Positions 47,646 to 57,613 of a stretch of DNA of 64,000 nucleotides are shown here, one piece after another. The first letter of the stretch is position 1. Each line of letters opens with the position of its first letter. Under the pieces are notes generated by a model. It was not told the DNA's origin. It ran no database searches and saw nothing but the letters and a program-made list of their open reading frames with translations. Origin of the DNA: Schizophyllum amplum (Eukaryota; Basidiomycota; Agaricomycetes; Agaricales; Schizophyllaceae); NCBI GenBank assembly GCA_007026445.1, contig VDMD01000003.1, positions 310,001-374,000 of the forward strand. The letters run 5' to 3'. The translations under genes were made by a program, and so were the position numbers.

Positions 47646-49193
47646 TCAAATCCATCTCTGCACGATGACGCTGTTCTGCAGGCCGGCGTCCTTGACGGTC
47701 TGGTCGCCATCGTCCAGCGTGCGGTTCGGGAACGTCGTCCCAATCGAATACGGGCGCGTAAGGTTCTCTGGTCGTGATCTGAGGAGAAGGAAGGTCAGCA
47801 CAAATTCTTCCTGACCGACTGCAGCAAAACGCACGCATTGATGAAGTTGCGGATGTCTTGCACGGTGTGCGTCAGATTCATGCGGGCGACCATGCTGCGC
47901 AGAACATAGTTAGTGACGCCAGGCATACCATAGCCAGTCAATGAAGACGCACCGAGTACCATCGGCAAGGCGAATCTGGATGCTCGTCGTCGGCGCGGTC
48001 TGGTCGACTTCGAACTTGGTGTTGATGCTCGTCACGCCGCGATCGTCGGAGTTGGGCGCCTGTGTCGGTTGTATCGAGCCGCCGGAGAAGCCACCAGGCA
48101 TGGGGCTGGCAGAGCCGCTGCCGCTGGGGGAGCTGACTTCCGGGACGACGGCACCGAGGCGGTTGCCGGAGCCGCCGAAGGCGCGCCTGACGGGTACGTA
48201 CGATTCCTCAGTGCGCTTGGCGACGCGGAGCTCGACCGGCTGTCCAGGAAGCACGTTTAGTATGTGCGGAGGGGCGCGGCTGCGAGCGTGAGGTCAGTTG
48301 AAGCAGATGGATATCGCTCAATGACGCACCCAGCGTTGATCTCGGCGAGCGTCTGCGCATGCTGCGGGTCGTCGTAGCGGTAGAGGTCGCCGTCCTCAAT
48401 CGTGAAGCCTTCGCGCCAAAATGTGATGTGGCGGATGGCAGTCTCTTCTTCGACATCGTCCATCGCGTCGGGGTCGGGGACAAAGCTACTTTCAACCTCG
48501 TCGCTGCCGAGCATGTGCCCGCCGCCAGAGAATGCACCACCGCGCGCGCGCTCTTCAGCAGGTGGCGGAGGGCCGGCTCTGTGGTCATCGATCAGGTCTG
48601 GCTCAGTGCGCGACAATGTATGAGATGCTCACTCTGCGGCGCGGCGCAAGAGGTCGCGAACCATGTCTCCTCCCGGGACGTTAGGTCCACCACCCTGTGC
48701 AGGGTTTTGCACGGATATACCACTGAAGACTTGTGTTAGGTAGAATATCGTGGCGAAAGCATGTTACGCACCTGCGCTCGCCGCCTGCGAACCAGCTCTC
48801 TGCCTGTGGTGGGCCTTCGTCCTCGGAGTCATCGTCTTCGTCATTATGTGGAATGCGTCCAACGCCAGCTCGAGGAGCGGCACCTCCACCACCACCACCA
48901 CCACCGCTGAACCCGCCACCACCTACAAGATCCCGGAAAGTATGAATGCCGCCTCGGCCACCACCCCCTCCGCCACTACCTCCTCCACTGCTACTTGCAC
49001 CAGTGGCGCTATGAAATCCATCGTCAGTGCTTCCTCAATAACGATGACTGATCAGTACTCACCCCCAAGCTCCTACGCGGCCGACGCGGGGTCCTGATGA
49101 TCTGGACGCTGCGGGACGCGCCCACTCTGCTGGCAATGGTTCAGCAGCGCCGCCGCCTAGACTTCGTCCTCCATTGCTATTGTCGTCCGACAT
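47646..49193 (-). CDS. SHP1: SEP/UBX-domain Cdc48 cofactor (Shp1/p47 type)
   Basis: Adaptor that links the Cdc48/p97 ATPase to ubiquitinated or membrane-fusion targets. Seven exons: 49063-49193, 48772-49008, 48633-48722, 48330-48578, 47953-48279, 47835-47894 and 47646-47778, giving 408 aa. The N-terminus is a Gly-rich linker (including a run of eight glycines) with HTFRDLVGGGG. The SEP domain shows HITFWREGFTIEDGDLYRYD and APPHILNVLPGQPVELRV. The UBX domain shows TSIQIRLADGTRMVARMNL, then TTFPNRTLDD and VIVQRWI at the end. No UBA domain is visible at the N-terminus, unlike yeast Shp1 and animal p47. The acceptor at 48579 lies beyond a nearer AG that would give a stop. Confidence 0.92.
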
Positions 49194-50608
49194 TTGGCAA
49201 GAATTCGTGAATGGAAGTAAGAACAAAGGTTTGCGGCCAGGACGCGTCGCCCTTGCGCGTTATGTCGGCGTTTGCCGGCGCATCCAAAAATCGAACAAAT
49301 ATTTGTTCGTTCAACATCAGCACTGTGCCTTGGTATGAGTCACGCTTTCGATATGTTCCATATATTCGGTCCGCGCGGTGATCAGGCCCAGTAAGAACAC
49401 GCTCTGACGAGATCGGCCTGGATATGATGGTGTCGGACGCACGGATGCCCATCTGACTTCATCGGACTTCGTCGAACTGCTCGATGCGTTCGTCCGTTTC
49501 GTCTGACTTCGATGTTCTGTAAATAGATGACAAAATTGAGAACTTTCGGATAAATCTGAAATCCCGCAAGAGCGCCAAACGAAACGCACGCAGCCAGTCT
49601 CTCGTGGGACTTAGCAAAAAAGTTCGAAGGCCCATTCCACTTTCCCACGGCGGAATCGTTTATATTCACGCCAGAGGACAACTGCCATCTGTTCTCCTAC
49701 CTCCATCATTCCTCTACTCCTCTCCCACTTACTGGCACGCTTTAGACCTGCCGTTGCGCGCCCCGCCGGCGTCGTAAAGCCGGTCTCCCGTCCCTCGCCA
49801 GAGCCCTTCGTTGAACTGGGAACGCGGCGAGGGGCCGATAGGCTGAATCGCCCTACAGTGGCACCACAAGACGTGCGCTATGTACCGCACCCGAGCCATC
49901 TGACTACATGAAAGGGCGGGGAAAAGTCACAGGGAGGTCTTAAGGTGCGTGTTCGTCGTCGCACACGACTGCAACTGACGTCGCCTCGCGTTAGGTCGTC
50001 ACCCTTCCGAAACGCGGCGCGCACCGAGCGCCCCTCACAGTCAGTACATCATCTATGTATGCATCCATCCTGACGACTCACAACGCAACAGGCATCTGCA
50101 CCGCGAGGATCCGAGACAGCACCATGCCTTCGTCGACCCGCTCAACAAGAGCCCGCGGTCATGGTCCTCTCGGGTCTCGTCCCAGTTTGCGGAAGGCGCG
50201 CGTCGCGGGCGGCCAGTCGCGCTTGTCGTCCTCATTATTCTATATACCAGTAGTATACCTTGTATGCAGTAGTGTAGTCTCTTGCAAATGCCATACAAGT
50301 TTTCTGCAATCAATCTGACTGCAACGGACGGCATCGAACAGAATAGTAGATTTTATTACGGTGCGTCGCAGGCGTTTCAGATTCCCCGTTGTTTGTCCTC
50401 GTCAGATCCCGCCACATCCTGTTAGAGCGAAATCGGACGAAAGCCCTTTTTTCGCGGACGAGGTCTAACGAGATCGGATGCTTCGTTCTCGTCCGATGTG
50501 GTTCGACATCGTCAGAGCGTGTTCTCACTGGGGATCAGGGTCCGCTGCCCTGGAAACAGCTCGAATATATATCTGTTGAAAAGAGCTCGACTTGCTTTCA
50601 CTCTCACC
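49194..50608. promoter_or_regulatory. divergent promoter region occupied by a transposon-like insert
   Basis: The SHP1-like gene and the membrane-protein gene point away from each other across this gap. Most of it (49387-50532) is the mobile-element candidate listed next. That leaves about 190 bp for one promoter and 76 bp before the other start codon. Confidence 0.5.
49387..50532. mobile_element. 1.15-kb non-autonomous DNA transposon (hAT-like MITE candidate)
   Basis: Terminal inverted repeats of 24 bp differ at one base: left 49387-49410 starts CCCAGTAAGAACACGCTC, right 50509-50532 read in reverse starts CCCAGTGAGAACACGCTC. Both ends are flanked by the same 7-bp direct repeat, GATCAGG (49380-49386 and 50533-50539), as left by a transposition event. 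No transposase frame is visible inside, so the element is non-autonomous. The TSD of 7 (possibly 8) bp and the CAGTG-like end fit hAT elements, but the superfamily is tentative. Confidence 0.78.
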
Positions 50609-53248
50609 ATGTCACTGCACAAAACTGAAGATGCGCCGCCGGTATTGGATCCTGGCACACGTCGCCGCCGAAGAACAGGATCCCCATGCGTATGTATCTG
50701 CTGGACCATTGCTGCTTTTGTAGGCATCTTCGCGGCCTACGTTGGGTACCTTCTCCTTGCAAGAGCCGTGGACACTGTCAACTCGCTCCGCTATCCACAC
50801 TCGACTTTGCATTACAACACGACATCAGGAGGCGATGCGGTCCGCCCGCTCATCAGCGAAGACCAGACATTCGACGTTATACTGTCAATATGGCTACGTG
50901 CTCCGGAGGACGAGGAAGCAGCTTATTTGGCCGAAAACCCCTTAACCTTGCTGGAAGAACAGAAGGCGCTGCTCGACAGCATGTTGGATTTCAGTTGGAT
51001 GCTTCCGGGCTCAAATCCGGTAGCTAGTCTTCTCAGACGGACGCAGGCATCGAGAAACTTAGAAGAGCCTTTGCTCTCGGACGTCGTATTCAAGGATGTA
51101 CGTTTGTCTGACAGGGGTCGCTCCTCGGCAATACCCATCAGGGTCCCCACTGCTCGTTTGTAAGTCCTGCCTCTAACTTAAGCTTCAAGCCTGCGTGCTG
51201 CGTAACGCTAACTCATCGGCAGCGCCGGGCAAAACTTGACGGTCACCGATATGCGAGCGACGTTCATGATCATACCCTCTTCAACTTCGCCTTTGGACCA
51301 TATCTCGAATTATTCGTCTTGGAAACCAGAAGCAGTGTCTCTCGCGCGATCTACCAGGGCGTGGCCGTCAGTATTCTACATGCTAGTGCCTAATTCCATG
51401 CTTATCTCGCGCGACAGATTTCCTCTAGGCGTCCAAGGCAGTCATGATAAAAGCCTACGCGACCTAGCACTCGAGTCATTCTCAGTATCATTGCCGATGA
51501 TTCGCTTCCATGAGGTCAAAGACCGCTGCAATAATGGCGGTACGAGCGACACCGAGGACGAGAACACCGAGGACGACGACACAGTTTCGAAGCCGTTGCC
51601 TGCGCACAAGAACCATCCTCACATCGTTACACGGTATGTCCTCGAGTACAGTCAACCATCAGCTTCGACTGACACCCAGCGCTAGCGCGGAACTCCGCAT
51701 CGTCGACAACGCCCCGATGTACGCGCACGAGGCCTATGCGGCCAAGCACGCTGCGTTGAAGCAGGATCCAGTCAGTCTTCCGTGTTTGAAGCGTCAAATC
51801 AACGATTCAATGACTCTATGTAGTGCGGCGCGGTGCGCATGTCTTTCCAGCCGGTCTGGCCGTTTTGCGATCGCGCCTTTTTCAACAACGGTCATTTCGA
51901 GGCGTATGTCGAGGTTCAGAACCCCCATCTAGAAGACGGGACGACAGAATGGATGTACGCACCGTTCCTCGATATACGCAATGAGGTGGCAGGCCCGAAG
52001 GTCAGGCAATTTCATCTGTGCTCGAGGTTCTTGCGCACCGTGTCTCCTGCTACGACGCTGACGATCAAGTTATAGGACATCATACCCGTGCCAGTCAACA
52101 GGCAGGCATGCGAGCCTGGGCAGCCGCCAGCGACCGACGAGGACGCTGAGTTCATGGATATCACCTTGCATGTCGATTTCGCTGGAGAAACCCCTGGTCG
52201 CGCGGCGCTCGTCAAGTTCATGAACTGGCAGTCACCGCCACATACGCACGAGGGAGAGTATGTGCAGGTGATGGCGCACAACAACGCGGAGCTATGGAAC
52301 AGCTTGCGGGGACACATACCCAGGGAGGACGCGCGGCCACGCTTGCGTATCTTATTGGCTGTTCTCTCGTGCGTTTCACTTCTGCAACTATCAGCCTTAT
52401 AACTGACTTCGAAAACCACAGCGGCTTCGGCTCTGTCGCGGTACTGCTTTTGGACTTTGTGTACTGGTACAAGTGCACGTCGACGGTGACGATCAGCGTA
52501 CGCGGGACGGAGCTGCTTATCGCGATGCAGATTGTCAGCTACATCGACAGCGTTTTCAATGCAGCAGTAGACGACCCAGAGGACTGGTGGGTTTACCTGC
52601 TTGTGCACACATTCGAGCTCCTCTTGCCATTCTTCATGGCAAAGGCGATCTACCGGTGGGAGCTCGGATGGCGGGAGGGAGCGCGCTGGGTTCCGACCGT
52701 TCGCCGCTCGCCGGCAACACATAAGGAGCGCGCGAGCGCAAGGGCGGATGTCAGGGAAATGGATGACCGGGCAACGTTCATGGTGAGTAGTCAAACCTAC
52801 TGCCGCGGAAGTTGTCGAAGAGAAGACTCAATATGCCCAGGTGCTCTTCGTTGGCCTGCTTTTCGGCATAATCGTCCGTGACCACGCGCTGCTTCCCGCC
52901 CTGCACCCGGCACCCGACGAAGCGAATGCGCTTCGCTACAGGGCCATTAACTTTGCCTTCGGCTATGCCATGAATGCGCTCTGGTGGGCGGGCCAATGCA
53001 GACAAATCTTGCTGCGTCGGCGAGCGCAGAGGTTTGCGGGACAATATCGCGCCTCAGCAGTGTTTTTCTGTTTAGCGACATGGTCGGAATTCGTCGGGCA
53101 CCTCACTAGTGTGGTGGGCCATTATGATGCGCGGCCGGCGTACCTTCTGGCGCAGGTGCCCTCACTAGCAATAGCGGGGTGGGCAGCATCTCAAGCTTTC
53201 ACACTCCCACCAGAGAAGGGTGACGATGCAGACGAAGACGAGGAATGA
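50609..53248 (+). CDS. multi-pass membrane protein of unknown function
   Basis: Seven exons: 50609-51159, 51223-51633, 51680-51770, 51824-52000, 52076-52368, 52422-52782 and 52841-53248, giving 763 aa. The first 20 residues include a basic patch (GTRRRRRTG), then one membrane helix (WTIAAFVGIFAAYVGYLLL). A long, probably lumenal or extracellular part follows (about residues 45-470), with AYVEVQNPHLEDG and FMDITLHVDF blocks that look beta-rich. The last third has about six hydrophobic helices (ILLAVLSGFGSVAVLLLDFV, YLLVHTFELLLPFFMAKA, VLFVGLLFGIIV). The tail is acidic (DDADEDEE). I considered CLPTM1 and rejected it. Conserved splice sites and frame support a real gene. The start lies 76 bp after the transposon candidate. 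Confidence 0.72.
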
Positions 53249-53320
53249 TACGATATGCTCGAAATAGTTCAAAATGCGTAGATACTGGCTGGCATATTGA
53301 TGCCTGCATAATGCTCCTGG

Positions 53321-53865
53321 TACTATCACTGTTGCAGTGATTCAAAAAACGCGATTTCGATATCTTCCCGTACTTGTCTCGTCCTGATTTTTCGTCTGTG
53401 TTGACTTTAACCTAGTTAAAGACTCTCCGAATATCCTTGGCGCGGTACAGGCCCTGGCGGGGGAGATCTGAAGAAACACGCAGTGATTCAAAAGCGTGAC
53501 ACACTGTCACCGCCACTGTTGGTCGACTGACATCGCCGTCGTCCCTGGACCAAATCTTCTCAAAGCTTCTAGAGTTATAGTTGAGATCATTTCACTGCCG
53601 TATGCGAAGTAGGGCGGGGAGAAGAGCACTGAGACCGGTGCAACTGAGCCGTCACACTTCGTGACACCCGGCAAACCGACTCTCGATTTTCTGCAGGTTG
53701 TTCTCGGCAACCTCTCGCTCCCTAACTTCACATGTAGGTACTGGATAGCTTACAGTATATGCATACAAACTTTAGAGTGTGTGGGATAGCGTCCAGAAGC
53801 GCAATCACAGAAATAAAGCGTTTTTGAATCACTCAATCGTTTGAATCACTGCAACAGTGATAGTA
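53321..53865. mobile_element. 0.5-kb inverted-repeat element flanked by TA (Tc1/mariner-like MITE candidate)
   Basis: The 26-bp ends are perfect inverted copies: left 53321-53346 starts TACTATCACTGTTGCAGTG, and right 53840-53865 is its reverse complement. The outer TA on each side could be the duplicated target, the rule for Tc1/mariner elements. The core CAGTGATTCAAAA also recurs inside near 53480 and, inverted, near 53820. The terminal repeat is self-palindromic (CACTG-TTG-CAGTG). No transposase frame is present. Confidence 0.7.
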
Positions 53866-53950
53866 TTTCTACGGATGTGCTCAATGCCTTGGTTGACTCG
53901 AGGATATTCTGACCCAGAGGCCGCCCTGAGTAAAACGGTCGATAAATTAT

Positions 53951-56073
53951 TCACGACTCGGAGAAGGTTTTGTGGCACACCTTGATATACAGCGTCATGG
54001 CATTTGAAGGCCATATGCGCTCGTAGCGCTGCCGGCCTTCCCGATCTTTCCACTCCTCTGGAGGCAGCGATCCCGCCGGCTGAACCTCTGGCGCCAACGT
54101 GAACGTGTCGAATCTTTGCAGCAGCTTGACCAGAAAGAATGTAGCCTGATTGTACGCGTAATTCTGCCCTATACACTGAAGGGCACGTCAGCTCCGACTT
54201 ATGGCAGCAGAAAGCTAAAACTGACTACGCGCGGACCCGCACTGAACGGTGCAAACATGGCGGGGTTATGGACAAAGCGCGCGAGGCGGTCGTCCAGCCA
54301 CCGATCCGGGTCGAACACGTCGGCGTCCTGGCCCCACAACTCCGGGTCGCGCTGTGTAAGGAGTGGTAGATAGAGGACGGTGGTACACTTCGGGATATAC
54401 AGCGGACGTGAATCGTGCAGCGTATTTACCGGACCATGCGCGGTATCTGAGAAAGGGAACGCGCAGGAGGCATCGCGGGTCGCTCGCACGTTGAGCGGGA
54501 CGGGCGGGAAAAGCCGTAAGGTCTCGTTGATAACTGCACGAGCGTACTTGAGCGAGCGTAAGTTCTCGGGTGATGGCGAACTATTTGGCCCACAGACACC
54601 CAGTGTTTCGGCACGCAGCTTGGCCAGGATGTCGGGGTGTAGGGCAAGCAAGTACACGACGTAAGTGAGGAGGCAGGCTGTCTGTCGGAACTGTCAAACC
54701 AGACGTGGGCGACGAGGGTGGGATGACATACGGTATCGCGCGCTGCTAGCAGCATGCTCAACAACTGATCGCGTATGACGATAGGATCTAGGCGATATAG
54801 TTAGCTCAGGAGATTTACATTAGCAGAACCCGCTCACCATCGGTGCTTTGAGCAAGGTGCTCCAGAAAATTCCGCTCGGCAAGGGGGCTGTCGATGCCCT
54901 TCCTTTGTGCTTTGTTGCGCAACGCGTGCTCGACGAGTGGATCCAGCCAGCGCCGAATATGCTCCGCGTTCTCGCTGTTGGCATCCCCGGACAGCTCGAA
55001 GAGTGGCCAGAAGTGCCCGATCCTCGCGCGCTTGGTGCACGTCACCTGCGCCTCCTCGAACGCCTGCACGAAGGAGCCGAAGGGATCGGCGGCGGCGGCG
55101 CCCTTGGGGCCCATGGTAGCGCTGCCCGCAACGGGCCGCATGCCGGAGAGTGTCTCGAAAGTGCTGCCAAAGAGGAACTCGGAGGTCGCGTCGAGGGTGA
55201 AGCGCGAGAAGAGGTCTTGGACATCGACAGGCTCGTTCTTCGAGGCTGAATCGGCGAGTATGTCAAGGGTGCGCTGCGTATAGCGTGCGAACGTGTCGAG
55301 GTCCGAGATACGGTCGCGAGCGAAAAAGGGACGAGCTACGGCACGGTGCTAAATTTCGATTGAGCCGGTGCAGCGCGCGGGCAGAATGCTTCTTACCGCT
55401 TTCCATGACTAGTACACGCGTCAGCTAGATAGTGACTTGATTGTAGCATGCACTGCACCTCATCGTCTCGGTTGAAGATGCCTTCGCCCAGAAATGTCTC
55501 CCTAAAGATGCTTAGCATCACGCTACATGATCGCCACTCGCACTTACATACGCTCCTTCTGCGCCGGCCCGCGCCAGAAATTGTGAAACCCCGCGGCGAG
55601 TATAAACTTTGAGTGCTCCTGGTCCATCGTGATGATCTGTCAGAAAAATCAGTATGCGTGACACGAAGCTGTACACGACCATGACTCACACTGTCCACCC
55701 AGAGAATGCGTAGATTGAGCGTCTTGGTGTTGTACTCCTTGAACAATCGCAGGTACACGTCTAGAACGTAGCTGGTCTTGAAGTCCTTCATCATGCGAAA
55801 GAGAATGTCGATGTTGCCGGGAAGACGTCCTTTCACGCAGGGTATAGAGCGCGCGCCTTTCCTACGCCTGTCCAAGGCCTGAACGCATGTCGAGTATATT
55901 CGATTGATGGCGATCCAGAGCGCGACTCCAGCGATGTAAGTCGGGACTGTGAGCGCGCCTATCGAAATCGAGGACCATCGCAGCAGCTGCTGGGTAACAA
56001 TACACGGCAGAATGATGAAACATGCAAGTTCCCGCAGGACACGTCGATGGTATCGACTCGCGGGGTGGGCCAT
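53951..56073 (-). CDS. cytochrome P450 monooxygenase, CYP63-like
   Basis: Haem-thiolate enzyme anchored in the ER; CYP63 members of white-rot fungi are linked to alkane and xenobiotic oxidation. Exons: 55690-56073, 55548-55636, 55459-55501, 55397-55408, 54838-55348, 54732-54787, 54226-54681 and 53951-54175, giving 591 aa. An N-terminal membrane anchor (residues about 10-55) is followed by TLNLRILWVDS and TMDQEHSKFILAAGF. The I-helix reads AARDTTACLL, the K-helix has the ExxR motif INETLRL, and the haem-binding loop is FSAGPRVCIGQNYAYNQ. Using the donor GTCAGT (54225) instead of the one three bases earlier keeps the residue between Arg and Cys, as the consensus FxxGxRxCxG requires. Exon 4 is only 12 nt. 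Substrate unknown. Confidence 0.92.
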
Positions 56074-56776
56074 CGTGGTTGGGAAGATACGGTCCGGACT
56101 TTATAAGCGTTGTTCATGCGGGCCAGAGCACAGAAGTCGTAGGAGAGTCTCGATGCGCGGAGGAGCGAGCCCCCGACAGGCACTGGAATGGGGGCACCTA
56201 TTGGGCGCGCATTCATACAGGGTGTGCTTGTCTTCGGCATTCGTCATCTGAATCACGGGGAGGAACGGGCAGGGCTTTGAGCTTGAATGCAGTCATGGGC
56301 TGTAGGCGGGCTGTGGGCCGCGCGAACGCACCCGTGGAAATAAGCGTCGGAGGAGATCAACTACCGACGTGGATCATGGGGAAAGTGGAGCTCAGATGAG
56401 CAACGCGTTCTGCATGTGGCCTAACGTCGTGGGATGATGCGCGCGACCTGCCACTGGAGTAGAGACGGCCGGACGGGGTTGGGAATACCGGCTAGATGTG
56501 GGTTTGTCCTTTCGCCTAACGGGCGCTGGCGCGTTCTGCCGTCGGATTGCAGGCGAGTGACCTCCCGCAGAATGCTTTTGCCGTGCGATTGAGGTGCTAA
56601 GATGCATACAACGGATGACTGCCAAGGACACCTTGAGATGGATGAGCTAACTGCCAGAAGGTGTTCATGTTCATCCAACTAGGCCTGTTGTTGCATGAAA
56701 GTGCGCCTAATACAGCTCGGGACGTACGTAGTGATAATTTCCAATTGGTGTCTTCCGTATAGCTCGATGGGAGAGT
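56074..56776. other. intergenic upstream of the P450
   Basis: The stretch should hold the P450 promoter and the 3' flank of the small DUF-type gene. No convincing coding exon or repeat is visible. Confidence 0.45.
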
Positions 56777-57356
56777 TCAGATCCCCGATGCCCTGTCCGC
56801 TTCCGCGTCCATTTGCGCCAGGTGGTCGACAAGGTCATCCATTACAGATCGCGTACGTTGATGGCCTGTTGTCGGGGCTGGGTCTGCGGAAATCGGAGGA
56901 CCTTGTGATTGCCCGGTCTTCGTCGGTACTAGCACAGCACTGGGGTCGAACCCAGGTGCCACTCGCCTCAGCGCTTCTCTCTTTCGGCGCTGTTTCTCCT
57001 CTTCTCTATCGCGGAGATAGCGTTCATGGCGGGCGGCCTCAGCTGCCATACTGCTTCGCCGAGCGCTCTCGGCAGCGACTACTTGAGATTCCAGGGTAAA
57101 CGGGTATACAAACTGACGAGCTGTTAGCATGTAGCCTGTTGTAATTGACAAAAGGGCTTACATATGCTGTTACGGAGTCCGGCAGTGGGTGTATGTCAGG
57201 AGGAAGCTCAGTCTGCCTTCGAGTCAGTTCATATAACTGAAGCCCTGAGGATTTCGCGTACGGCCTGCGGAACTCTGAGACTCGGTGACTTGATCAACGG
57301 TACTCGAGCAGCAGCAGCGTATGGTGCTAAGGAGCGATGAGAACACACGAAGACAT
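56777..57356 (-). CDS. small basic fungal protein of unknown function (DUF5572-like)
   Basis: Three exons, 57349-57356, 57162-57264 and 56777-57112, encode 148 aa. The first exon is just 8 nt (ATG TCT TC). The reading MSSPYAKSSGLQLYELTRRQ, then HPLPDSVTAY and FVYPFTLESQVVAAE, resembles short fungal proteins with an N-terminal LQLxxLTRRQ and a Lys/Arg/Glu-rich helix (DREEEKQRRKREALRRVAPG). The C-terminus holds MDDLVDHLAQMDAE. The family name is from memory and should be checked. The 84-nt first intron is long for this window and its GTGTGT donor is modest, so the exact start is the weakest part of the model. Confidence 0.62.
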
Positions 57357-57613
57357 AGAGAAACAAGCCTACATTGTTCAGACATGGTCGCAGAAATATG
57401 ACTCCGCAAATGTCAACAGCAACACAGCAGCAAATTACGAAGTTCAACGGGTTCTCAACGACACTGTGCGGCGTGGATGTTGGAAGCAAGAGCAGAGCGT
57501 CACGTTTGATCTGGTCACGTCACAGCCTCTCTTGGCTTTCGCGCTAACAGCAAAATACGGAGTCCTTCTGATACATTCGTCGGCCCCAACGGGGGCCTCA
57601 TAGACTCCAGGAT
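57357..57613. promoter_or_regulatory. 257-bp shared divergent promoter, DUF-type gene / GPI1
   Basis: The two start codons face away from each other across this gap. No repeat or coding exon is present. Confidence 0.5.

Noticed and set aside
49387..50532. Small protein genes inside the MITE
   Set aside because: The frames (about 60-105 codons) share the TIR-derived peptide SERVLTG and have no independent coding evidence.
50609..53248. CLPTM1-family identity for the membrane protein
   Set aside because: The N-terminal helix plus lumenal domain looked similar at first, but the characteristic CLPTM1 blocks (SLLHSVFDFLAFKNDI type) are absent.
54226..54228. P450 exon 7 ending at the first GTAGTC donor
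   Set aside because: That join would give GPRCIG, one residue short of the haem motif FxxGxRxCxG. The donor three bases later gives GPRVCIG.
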